From Candidatus Omnitrophota bacterium (lineage in GTDB: Bacteria > Omnitrophota > Gorgyraeia > Zapsychrales > Fredricksoniimonadaceae): DNA of 34,482 nt. Below are positions 8,510 to 15,895 of the stretch, piece after piece; the first letter of the stretch is position 1; every line of letters begins with the position of its first letter. The notes beneath the pieces were generated by a model that was not told where the DNA came from, did not search any database, and saw only the letters and a list, made by a program, of their open reading frames with translations. A program made the position numbers and the translations under genes. The stretch covers positions 1-34,482 of the forward strand of contig CAJARJ010000004.1 of the NCBI GenBank assembly GCA_903944345.1, in the 5' to 3' direction.

Positions 8510-9355
8510 ATGAGACTCAATCGTTATATTCTGCAAGACATCTGTAAAAACACCGTTTTGCACATTTTTCTTCTTACGGTCACAATTTCTTGTCTTTTCC
8601 CTATTTTCTGGATGGTGCGCTCGTCTTTGATGACCAATCAGACAATCTTTGTTGACCACTCTTTCTTTCCGGGACAGCTAAACTGGCAGAATTATGCAGA
8701 AGCCTGGGTTAAGGGGCGTTTCGGGATTTATTTTTTTAACAGCATTATTTATACCGTTTCTGTAGTTACGGGAATTGTTGTGGTCTCTTCCATGGCGGCT
8801 TTTGCGTTTTCACGGCTTTATTTCCCTGGTCGCGATTTGATTTTCTATATCTTTGTTGCGGCCATGATGATTCCTTTGCCCGGATCGTTTGTGCCTTTGT
8901 TTGTCATGATGAACAAGCTGCATTTAGTTAATACTCGAATCGGTTATATTCTTTGCATGATCAATGTTGGTTTGTCGTTGAGCATTCTCTTACTTAAGAC
9001 TTTTTTTGATAAAATGCCGTCTGATCTTGAAGACGCCGCGCGTATTGATGGCTGTAACCGTTGGCAGATCTGGTGGCATGTGGCGCTGCCGTTGGCCCGC
9101 CCAGCTTTGGCTGTTATCGTTATATATAACTCCCTTAATGTCTGGAATGAGTTTATTCTCGCCAATCTTTTGCTCAACGACAAGACGCTCATGCCTTTGC
9201 AAACCGGATTAATGGCGTTTAACGGAGCGTTTCAGGTTGATTATCCGGTGTTGATGGCAGGGCTGACAATGACTGCGATTCCGATTGTTGTTGTTTATCT
9301 TATGATGCAAAAGCATATTGTTAAAGGTCTTTCGTCCGGGGCGGTAGTGGGGTAA
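8510..9355 (+). CDS. sugar ABC transporter permease (MalG/UgpE type)
   Basis: This is the second permease of the importer, 281 residues with six predicted membrane segments. The EAA-type loop starts at E174 (EDAARIDGCNRWQIW) and is followed by the usual LPLARPA. The N-terminal CLFPIFWMVRSSL segment is also typical of the MalG group. The gene begins three bases after the first permease and ends four bases before the glycosidase gene, so all four genes look like one transcript. The ATPase must come from elsewhere in the genome. Confidence 0.93.
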   Translation: MRLNRYILQDICKNTVLHIFLLTVTISCLFPIFWMVRSSLMTNQTIFVDHSFFPGQLNWQNYAEAWVKGRFGIYFFNSIIYTVSVVTGIVVVSSMAAFAFSRLYFPGRDLIFYIFVAAMMIPLPGSFVPLFVMMNKLHLVNTRIGYILCMINVGLSLSILLLKTFFDKMPSDLEDAARIDGCNRWQIWWHVALPLARPALAVIVIYNSLNVWNEFILANLLLNDKTLMPLQTGLMAFNGAFQVDYPVLMAGLTMTAIPIVVVYLMMQKHIVKGLSSGAVVG

Positions 9356-9359
9356 TCTT

Positions 9360-11651
9360 ATGCGTAATACCTTCTGTTCCAAAATTGTCGTGTCTTCTGT
9401 GATGACTTTTGCTCTTTGCTCCGGAGCATGGGCTCAGCCTCAGGAGTCTTTGTCCGGAAAAAGTTCCACCGATCTGGTCAAAATGGCGTGGTCGGCCTCC
9501 AATCGTTCGGCCTTCGAAGAACTTCAGGCTATTGTTGTCCAATTGCGCTCGGCCTTTGAAGAGCAGGCTATTGCCCAGACTGTGCTTCTTTCCGGGTTTC
9601 CGGACAGAGACAAGATTGAAGATTTTAAGGTGATGAATGATTTTGCAGTTGTCCTGTTTGTTCATGCCGAAGCTTTGATGCATACAGGTAAAACGGAGGA
9701 AGCGATCAAGGCGTTTGAAGCCATTATTACCCAGTACCCCTACGCACAGTCCTGGGATCCCAGTCGTGGTTCTTATTGGTCCGTAGCAGAAAAGAGTCAT
9801 GCCAGTATCCAGGCCATGAAGGGGCTGGATGAAGAGGCCGAGGGTTCCTCAAGTCATGCGCCGGAAACAGTCCCTGTTTTGTCCAGAAAAGGAAAAGTTC
9901 GTGTCGTTGATTACAGCCGTTTCGGGACTTTTAGCGGAATTGGAACCAAAGATTACAGTTTTAGAATGCGCAGTCTAAGTGAACTGGCGGACGCTGTTGG
10001 AGAAGGTATTTATCCCAATACAGGAGATGTTTACAAGAATCCGCGTTTTAAAGCACTTTTTCGGGAGGGACGGCAAGAGGGTTCGCATTGGGATTATGTG
10101 AATACAAAGGATCTGGAAGCTGCTTATTTCAAGTGGGCAACAGCTGCAGAAAATCCCGGGGTTAAGCTTTTTTATATGGCTCTTGTTTTCGAAAAAGCCA
10201 AAATGTATTTGCAAGCTATTAAGGCGTATCATGCTTTGGTGGTGCATTTTCCGACAAGTTCGGGGGTCACATACTGGCATACACCGTGGTATCCTGCCCA
10301 GGCAGCGGTGGCCAAAATCAAGAATATTTTGCGTCAGAATCCGCAGTTAGGCCTGGTGTATCGGGACGCAAAAGTGAGAGTTCATAACGGAAACGACAGC
10401 GATACGGGTAATGATGTGTTTTTGGTTTGGCCCGGAGTGATCCAGAAAGGGTCAACGGCAAAGATCGGGCGCATGGAGCCGTCTGCCGTCAGCCTGACTC
10501 GCGGGGGCAAACAAGTTAATTTTGTGAAGTATGCCAATGGACACTGGCAAATGCAGGTGGATGGCAAACCCTTTATGATCAAAGGGATAACCTACGCTCC
10601 GACCAAGATCGGGCAGAGTCCGGACAAGGGCACGTTAGCCAACTGGATGTTTGAGGATACCAATGACAACGGAAAACCGGACGGTCCTTACGATTCATGG
10701 GTTGACCGTAACCGTAACGGGATTCAGGATGCCAATGAGCCTGTGGTGGGTGATTTTCAGTTGATGAAAGAGATGGGGGCTAATGCCCTGCGCGTTTATC
10801 ATAATGGTAATCAGATTAATCGTGAGCTTCTGCGCGAGCTGCATGCCAAATATGGTATTTACGTTGCTATGGGGGATTTTCTTGGCAAGTATACTCTGGG
10901 ATCAGGCGCTGAATGGTCGGTGGGAGCTGACTATGAAAATCCGGTTCACAAGGCCAGGATGATGGAAAGCGTTGAGTCGATGGTTAATAGTTATAAAGAT
11001 GAGCCATTTATTTTGATGTGGATTCTTGGTAATGAAAACAATTACGGCGTAGGCTGCAATGCGGACAAGAAGCCGGAGCAATATTACAGGTTTGTCAATG
11101 AAGTCGCTAAAAGAATCAAAGAGTTGGATCCTAACCATCCGGTGGCGATTGTTAACGGAGATGCCCAGTTCCTTGAGTTATTCAGTCAGTTTGCGCCGGA
11201 TGTGGATGTTTTTGGTGCCAATGTTTACCGAGGTGATTACGGGTTTGGCTCATTCTGGGATGACATTAAAACAATTGCAGACCGGCCGGCATTTATTTCC
11301 GAATACGGAGCCCCCGCACATTCACGCAGAACCCCTAGAGAACAGGCCGAGCGGGAACAGGCGGATTACCATCGCGGTAATTGGATGGATATTGAGGCGA
11401 ATTCGGCCTTTTCTGCCGAGGGAGAAGGCAATGCGGTTGGAGGCTTTGCTTTTGAATGGGCGGATGAGTGGTGGAAAAATTACGAGCCTATGAAGCATGA
11501 TACAAAAGCGGATGTTATCGGACCGTTTGCTGGTGGCTTCTATTATGAAGAATGGTTTGGCTTGACCGGCCAGGGTAACGGTCAGCACAGTCCGTTTCTC
11601 AGAGAATTGAGAGAGGCCTATTTTGCTTATCAGCGCATGTGGAAAAAATAG
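9360..11651 (+). CDS. secreted clan-A glycosidase with N-terminal TPR-like repeat
   Basis: This 763-residue exported enzyme has a signal peptide that ends at AWA, with cleavage near residue 25. Residues about 33-157 form a TPR-like helical unit, with its AEALMHTGKTEEAIKAFEAI and YPYAQSWDP blocks, that is homologous to the two repeats of the next protein. A second helical segment follows to about residue 335. Residues about 395-760 are a TIM-barrel glycosidase of the GH2/GH5-like clan A. E559 in LGNEN is the likely acid/base and E648 in FISEYG the likely nucleophile. An aspartate- and asparagine-rich stretch (DTNDNGKPDG, DRNRNGIQDANE) resembles a calcium-binding loop inserted near the start of the barrel. 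It is probably a periplasmic or surface beta-glucanase or transglycosidase. The substrate is unknown. It is co-transcribed with the importer, with a four-base gap and GTGGGG as the ribosome site. Confidence 0.82.
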   Translation: MRNTFCSKIVVSSVMTFALCSGAWAQPQESLSGKSSTDLVKMAWSASNRSAFEELQAIVVQLRSAFEEQAIAQTVLLSGFPDRDKIEDFKVMNDFAVVLFVHAEALMHTGKTEEAIKAFEAIITQYPYAQSWDPSRGSYWSVAEKSHASIQAMKGLDEEAEGSSSHAPETVPVLSRKGKVRVVDYSRFGTFSGIGTKDYSFRMRSLSELADAVGEGIYPNTGDVYKNPRFKALFREGRQEGSHWDYVNTKDLEAAYFKWATAAENPGVKLFYMALVFEKAKMYLQAIKAYHALVVHFPTSSGVTYWHTPWYPAQAAVAKIKNILRQNPQLGLVYRDAKVRVHNGNDSDTGNDVFLVWPGVIQKGSTAKIGRMEPSAVSLTRGGKQVNFVKYANGHWQMQVDGKPFMIKGITYAPTKIGQSPDKGTLANWMFEDTNDNGKPDGPYDSWVDRNRNGIQDANEPVVGDFQLMKEMGANALRVYHNGNQINRELLRELHAKYGIYVAMGDFLGKYTLGSGAEWSVGADYENPVHKARMMESVESMVNSYKDEPFILMWILGNENNYGVGCNADKKPEQYYRFVNEVAKRIKELDPNHPVAIVNGDAQFLELFSQFAPDVDVFGANVYRGDYGFGSFWDDIKTIADRPAFISEYGAPAHSRRTPREQAEREQADYHRGNWMDIEANSAFSAEGEGNAVGGFAFEWADEWWKNYEPMKHDTKADVIGPFAGGFYYEEWFGLTGQGNGQHSPFLRELREAYFAYQRMWKK

Positions 11652-11653
11652 CC

Positions 11654-11682
11654 TTGGCAGATTCAAAATAATATGTCATAAT
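11654..11682 (+). promoter_or_regulatory. promoter for the two-repeat periplasmic protein
   Basis: TTGGCA at 11654-11659 is followed after 17 bases by CATAAT at 11677-11682 with an upstream TG (extended -10). A 6-7-6 inverted repeat, TTGTGC and GCACAA at 11682-11700, lies at the predicted transcription start. It may be an operator or a 5' hairpin. Confidence 0.5.
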
Positions 11683-11732
11683 TGTGCCTATATTGCACAA
11701 AAACGTAGATTTCATAATTAAAGGAGGCAGGA

Positions 11733-12638
11733 ATGAAAAGGTTTATTGGGTTAAGTGCCGTTATGATTCTTTTGGCGGCTGGGACAACGGTTGTTTCTGC
11801 GCAGAGTCTTTCCAAGGCTGATGCGCCGGCGTCCTACAACTATGGAGACAAAACGTCCTCGACATTGACCACCAAGGCGTGGGAAGCTCTGAAGAACAAG
11901 GATCTCGATGCTGTTCTGGCGTACACCAATATGTGTGTTTCTCTTTATGCCGGCGAAGCAGCCAAAATGCAGGCTGGACTGAATAATTTCCCGACAGGTT
12001 CTGATCAGGAAGTTTTTGCGTTCTGGGCTTTGAATGATGTTGCTACTTCTTTGTATATTCAAGGCGAGGCTTACTATCAGGCAAAACAGGAAGCCAAAGC
12101 TAAGGAAATTTTTAATCGTGTTGTCAAAGAGTTTTCCTATGGTCAGGCTTGGGATCCGGCCCAGAAGATTTTCTGGAAACCGGTTGATCCTTCACGCGAT
12201 AAGCTTAACATGATGGAAAAGGGACTGCAGCTGGATTTCGGCGACATGACCTCTTCTTTTATGGCCAAGCAGGCATGGGAAGCGCTCGCAGCCAAGAACT
12301 ATCCCGCAGTGCAGGAATATGTCAACAAAATTGTTGCCATGTATGGAGAAAAAGCCAAAGAAATGCAGAAGAGTCTCAAAGAGGTTCCGTGGGAATCCAA
12401 GGACAAGATTTTCTCTTATTGGGCGCTCAACGATGTTGGAACTGCTTTGTTTATCTCCGGTGAAGCTTATCGTCAGGAAGGCAAGACCGCAGAAGCTATT
12501 GCTGCTTTCCAGAAGTTGATTAATGATGTCCGTTATGCCCAGTGCTGGGATCCCCAGGGCTGGTTTTGGAAACCGGCAGATGCGGCAGAGCAGAAACTTG
12601 CTGCGCTGGAAGCAATTGCGAATATGAACAAAAAGTAA
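11733..12638 (+). CDS. periplasmic protein of two TPR-like repeats
   Basis: This 301-residue exported protein has a signal peptide cleaved near VSA (residue 23), followed by two homologous units of about 125 residues, roughly 38-163 and 170-297. Each unit shows TSSxxxxKAWEAL, a Y/AxxxKxMQxxL block, FxxWALNDV, an EAYxQ helix pair and a closing QxWDP...FWKP. The same unit occurs once at the N-terminus of the upstream glycosidase. From memory, relatives are annotated as TPR proteins or 'beta-glucanase precursor', but no catalytic residues are visible, so I read it as a binding or scaffold protein. The ribosome site AAAGGAGG is very strong and the gene has its own promoter, which suggests high expression. 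Its location in the glycan locus supports a role in polymer handling. Confidence 0.82.
   Translation: MKRFIGLSAVMILLAAGTTVVSAQSLSKADAPASYNYGDKTSSTLTTKAWEALKNKDLDAVLAYTNMCVSLYAGEAAKMQAGLNNFPTGSDQEVFAFWALNDVATSLYIQGEAYYQAKQEAKAKEIFNRVVKEFSYGQAWDPAQKIFWKPVDPSRDKLNMMEKGLQLDFGDMTSSFMAKQAWEALAAKNYPAVQEYVNKIVAMYGEKAKEMQKSLKEVPWESKDKIFSYWALNDVGTALFISGEAYRQEGKTAEAIAAFQKLINDVRYAQCWDPQGWFWKPADAAEQKLAALEAIANMNKK
11844..12624 (+). repeat. tandem duplication of a ~125-residue coding unit
   Basis: The two coding repeats span about 11844-12228 and 12240-12624. They share the protein motifs KAWEAL, WALNDV and WDP-x-FWKP but have diverged at the DNA level, so the duplication is old. A third, more distant copy lies at about 9456-9830 inside the glycosidase gene. 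Confidence 0.75.
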
Positions 12639-12665
12639 GCAGAAGTGTGCAGTGGTAATACTCTG

Positions 12666-13334
12666 ATGTTGCTAAAGGCTACGAATTACGGGATTCTGTT
12701 AATTACGCTGATAGCTTCAGGGTGTTCTTCACAACAGCCTCAGCTCGACAATAAAACGACCTCTTCGGACGCCATGTCCGAAGAGGTCGTTTCTTCTTCA
12801 GACAGCAAAAAGTTTCAGCCTTTCTACGTCTATCAGGATAAGCATTCCAGAAATCGCTTTACGCCATCTGGTTATATGCCTAACGGAGAATGTCTTGATC
12901 TTGATGACGGTTGGCAATATGACCCTAAAGAGGGCAAAACTTCAATTCGTATAGTTTTTGATGTGGTTTGTTCGCGTGAGAGCCGAAAATGGGCAGGGAT
13001 TTATTGGCAGAACCCTCCTGACAACTGGGGCTCCAGAAAAGGCGGCTATGACCTTTCAGGAGCTTCCAGGCTGGTTTTTTGGGCCAAGGGAGAGTTGGGG
13101 GGGGAGCGAATTGAGGAGTTCCGCATGGGGGGGATTGGTCAGGGACAGGATTATCCGGACAGCGATTCCGCTGCAATTGGCCCGGTGATTCTGACTAAGG
13201 AATGGAAACTTTACAGCATTGATCTGCGCGGGCGGGATCTTTCTTATATCAGCGGAGGGTTTGCCTGGTCCGCCAATGTTCAGTTTAATCCGCATCACTG
13301 CACCTTTTATCTTGACGATATTCATTTTGAATAA
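12666..13334 (+). CDS. lipoprotein with jelly-roll, carbohydrate-binding-like domain
   Basis: This lipoprotein of about 222 residues starts at the ATG at 12666. An in-frame GTG at 12645 would add seven residues, with no better ribosome site. A short hydrophobic signal ends in IASGC, then comes a serine- and threonine-rich linker and a beta-rich domain of about 170 residues. The pattern FWAKGE, EWKLYSIDL and the closing FYLDDIHFE is typical of the beta-sandwich of CBM-like and galactose-binding-like modules. No catalytic motif is visible. It is probably surface or periplasmic, capturing glycan for the neighbouring enzyme and importer. The linker codons form a perfect 17-bp hairpin, and two G-runs of eight and seven lie in the domain. 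The fold assignment is moderate and the ligand unknown. Confidence 0.72.
   Translation: MLLKATNYGILLITLIASGCSSQQPQLDNKTTSSDAMSEEVVSSSDSKKFQPFYVYQDKHSRNRFTPSGYMPNGECLDLDDGWQYDPKEGKTSIRIVFDVVCSRESRKWAGIYWQNPPDNWGSRKGGYDLSGASRLVFWAKGELGGERIEEFRMGGIGQGQDYPDSDSAAIGPVILTKEWKLYSIDLRGRDLSYISGGFAWSANVQFNPHHCTFYLDDIHFE
12754..12792. repeat. perfect 17-bp inverted repeat inside a coding region
   Basis: The left arm at 12754-12770 and the right arm at 12776-12792 are exact reverse complements (core ACGACCTCTTCGGAC) around a five-base GCCAT loop. The right arm is followed by TTTCTTCTTC. It codes for the linker of the lipoprotein. It could attenuate transcription or stabilise the upstream mRNA. Confidence 0.9.
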
Positions 13335-13427
13335 GATATACTTGTAGCCAGCCTGAACATTTTTCCTGCTCTCGACGGATTGTAACAAGCTATTCTTTCT
13401 ATCATTGTGAAAAAAAACAATTTTTAG

Positions 13428-13456
13428 TTGAGAAGGGAGTGGCGCTTTGTTATATT
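13428..13456 (+). promoter_or_regulatory. promoter of the coiled-coil membrane protein
   Basis: TTGAGA at 13428-13433 and TATATT at 13451-13456 are 17 bases apart. This predicts a start near 13463 and a leader of about 28 bases to the ATG at 13491. It argues against the upstream in-frame TTG at 13428 being the true start. Confidence 0.55.
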
Positions 13457-13490
13457 TAAAGCGATTCATAACCTACACAGGGATAATACA

Positions 13491-14834
13491 ATGTCAAAAG
13501 CGATCATGCAGTATATCATCCTCGTCATCGTTTTTCTGGTTGTTTGCGTCGGAGTGGCGATTTTTGTTATTCTGCAGAAGATCGAGCTGGAAAAACAGAA
13601 TGAAGTTCTCAATGGTCAGGTCGCCGAGTATGAAACCAAGCAACAGTCGCTGACTAAGCAGATTTCGACTCTCACCGAAGAAGCCAACAAGGTTCGCACC
13701 TCTCTTGAAAAAAAGAATCAGGAAGCTGAAGATCTCAAGCGTAAAAATACCACCATCCAAAGCGATCTGGACAGAATCACCGAAGAGTTGGATCAGGTTG
13801 CCCGTGAAAAAGAGTCGCTGAATTCCAGGATTGGTACACTTAGCAGTGACCGCGACAAGTTGATGCGTCAGGTTAGCGAAGCGCAGGAGTTTCAGAGCGA
13901 GCGAGATCGTTTTGCCAGCAAAGTCAAAGAGCTTGAAAAGATTATTTCTGAGCGCGATGCCAAGGAACAGGCGGCGGTGACCCAGCAGCAGGAAGAGGCT
14001 CAGAAGAAGGCGGATCCTGACGGAGTGTTTGCCAAAGAAAATGAAGAATACACGGCTCGTTTGGAACGGGAAAAAGCCGGACTTCTTATTGAGATTGACA
14101 AAGTCAAGCAGGAGCTCGCCGAGGTTAAACTCAAGATCACAGATCTGGTCAAGATTAATAGCGACCTTGATGTGGAAATCGGAAGGCTTAAAAACGAGAA
14201 AGAAGAGATTGTTGGTCGTATCAAGTATGGAGAAAATCTGGCGGACAATCTTTCTATCGAGCTGGCCCGCGCTCGTAATGACCAGAGAATGACAACCGAG
14301 CGCGCTTCCAAAGTCGATGAAGACAACAAGGCTTTGCGCAGTGAGATCAAGCAGTTGACATCGACCAAGTTGTCTCTTGAAAAGAGTATTGCCCGTCTGA
14401 CAGATGACAAGGCGGTTATTGAGAAGAAGCTTCTGGAAACTGAAGGAATTATTCAGAGTCGTATTGACGAAATCTGGAAGATTAAAAAGGACATCGACAA
14501 GCGTTTTGATATTGCTTCGCTCAAGACCAACTCGGCGCAGGTTGAGTTGGCTCCGATTGTGGTCAATGCCAATGGTCCGGTTGATTCCAAGCTGGTGACT
14601 TCGTTATCTACACCTCGGCCTTCGGGTGTTGTGGTTAGTGTGAATGAGGATAACAATTTTATCGTTGTGGATATGGGCGAGAAAAGCGGAGTCAAGCCCG
14701 GTGAGCAGTTCCGTGTTTATCGCAATGGCGGACAGATTGGTCTGATTGAAATTATACAGGTTCGTCAGGATATCTCGGCTGCAGATATTCGCCAGAAGAG
14801 CATGTCTTTCAAACCGGGTGATACGGTCAAATAA
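13491..14834 (+). CDS. membrane-anchored long coiled-coil protein with C-terminal beta domain
   Basis: This protein of about 447 residues has one N-terminal membrane segment (about residues 6-28, IILVIVFLVVCVGVAIFVIL), a long heptad-rich coiled coil (about 30-350), and a compact C-terminal beta domain. The last part reads VVVDMGEKSGVKPGEQFRVYR and IGLIEIIQV, which looks like the small barrel seen at the end of FlgT-type and other envelope proteins; this is a weak match. The ATG at 13491 is chosen because AGGG lies eight bases upstream and the promoter ends just before it. The topology suggests an envelope spacer protein. It precedes the LacI-type gene by five bases, so the two are probably co-transcribed. 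The specific role is unknown, and its link to the glycan locus rests on position alone. Confidence 0.78.
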   Translation: MSKAIMQYIILVIVFLVVCVGVAIFVILQKIELEKQNEVLNGQVAEYETKQQSLTKQISTLTEEANKVRTSLEKKNQEAEDLKRKNTTIQSDLDRITEELDQVAREKESLNSRIGTLSSDRDKLMRQVSEAQEFQSERDRFASKVKELEKIISERDAKEQAAVTQQQEEAQKKADPDGVFAKENEEYTARLEREKAGLLIEIDKVKQELAEVKLKITDLVKINSDLDVEIGRLKNEKEEIVGRIKYGENLADNLSIELARARNDQRMTTERASKVDEDNKALRSEIKQLTSTKLSLEKSIARLTDDKAVIEKKLLETEGIIQSRIDEIWKIKKDIDKRFDIASLKTNSAQVELAPIVVNANGPVDSKLVTSLSTPRPSGVVVSVNEDNNFIVVDMGEKSGVKPGEQFRVYRNGGQIGLIEIIQVRQDISAADIRQKSMSFKPGDTVK

Positions 14835-14839
14835 CAGCT

Positions 14840-15868
14840 GTGGTCAGCAGAAACGCCAGTATCAGGGATGTTGCGAAACTTGCCGGAGTTTCTATGGCAA
14901 CGGTTTCCCGGGTGCTGTCCCGTTTTCCCTCTGTTGATAAAAAGAACATTCTCAAGGTTGAGGCGGCTGTTGCCGAGCTCAAGTTCCGGCCGAATATTTC
15001 CGCCCAGCGCCTGGTTAAAGGCTCCAACAATACAATTGGTTTGGTGATCCCCAGTTATCCCGGGGTTTTTCATTCGTTTTACGGGATTGAACTGATCCGT
15101 GGGGTTGGTCATGCGTGCGAGGTTGCGCGGCAGGATCTTGTCTTGCATATTACCGATGGCAGGAATTCGTTGAATATCGGATATCTGGGGGGAGTCATCT
15201 TTGCAGATATTATCGAAAATAGCGGGCAAATTCGCTCGGCCTTGGCGAGCGGGGTGCCGTGTGTTGTGATCAATAATGTGGTTCGTGATATGGCGGTCAG
15301 CTATATTGCGGTGAACAATTACAAGGGGGGAGAGCTGGCTGCCCGTCATTTTGTTGCCCTCGGACATGTGCGCATCGCCACCATTACGGGGAATCTCAAG
15401 ACACAGGCAGGTTTCGAGCGTCTGGACGGTTTTATGAAAGCACTGGATGATTCGAGTATCAGTGTTCCCGAAGAATATGTGTTTCGTGGAGACTATTCCC
15501 GGTATTCCGCCAGAGTTGGCGCGGAGCGACTTTTTAATCTTAAGAACCGGCCCACGGCGATTTTTGCCCAAAGTGATGATATGGCGCTGGAAGTTATTGC
15601 GGTTGCGCATGAGCGCAGGCTGCGTGTGCCGGAAGACGTATCAGTTATAGGGTTTGACGATAGCCCTCAGGGAATGTCGGCGGCTGTTGGTCTGACCTCA
15701 ATCCGTCAGCCAGTTTTTGAAATGGCGGAACGTGGCGTTCATCTGCTGATGGAGCTTATTAGCGGACGGCGCAAAGAGAATTTGCATTTGCTGCTTGAGC
15801 CGGAGCTTGTGTTGCGCGATTCGTGCGCGGCCCGTCCTGCCATGGTCAGATCCCGCACCAGGCGCTGA
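14840..15868 (+). CDS. LacI-family transcriptional regulator
   Basis: This 342-residue regulator has an N-terminal LacI helix-turn-helix (SIRDVAKLAGVSMATVSRVL, about residues 7-26) and a hinge helix region around FRPNISAQRLVKG. A periplasmic-binding-protein-like effector domain follows, with IGLVIP, GFDD and TSIRQP in the expected places. It binds DNA as a dimer and releases or binds when a sugar is sensed. The GTG start lies five bases after the previous stop with no clear ribosome site, so translation is probably coupled. It sits at the end of the glycan locus, and the palindrome at 6193-6211 over the importer -35 box is a candidate target. The family is certain; the effector and the regulon are inferred. 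Confidence 0.93.
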   Translation: MVSRNASIRDVAKLAGVSMATVSRVLSRFPSVDKKNILKVEAAVAELKFRPNISAQRLVKGSNNTIGLVIPSYPGVFHSFYGIELIRGVGHACEVARQDLVLHITDGRNSLNIGYLGGVIFADIIENSGQIRSALASGVPCVVINNVVRDMAVSYIAVNNYKGGELAARHFVALGHVRIATITGNLKTQAGFERLDGFMKALDDSSISVPEEYVFRGDYSRYSARVGAERLFNLKNRPTAIFAQSDDMALEVIAVAHERRLRVPEDVSVIGFDDSPQGMSAAVGLTSIRQPVFEMAERGVHLLMELISGRRKENLHLLLEPELVLRDSCAARPAMVRSRTRR

Positions 15869-15895
15869 TTTCGTTATTCGACAGAAAGAATTTCT

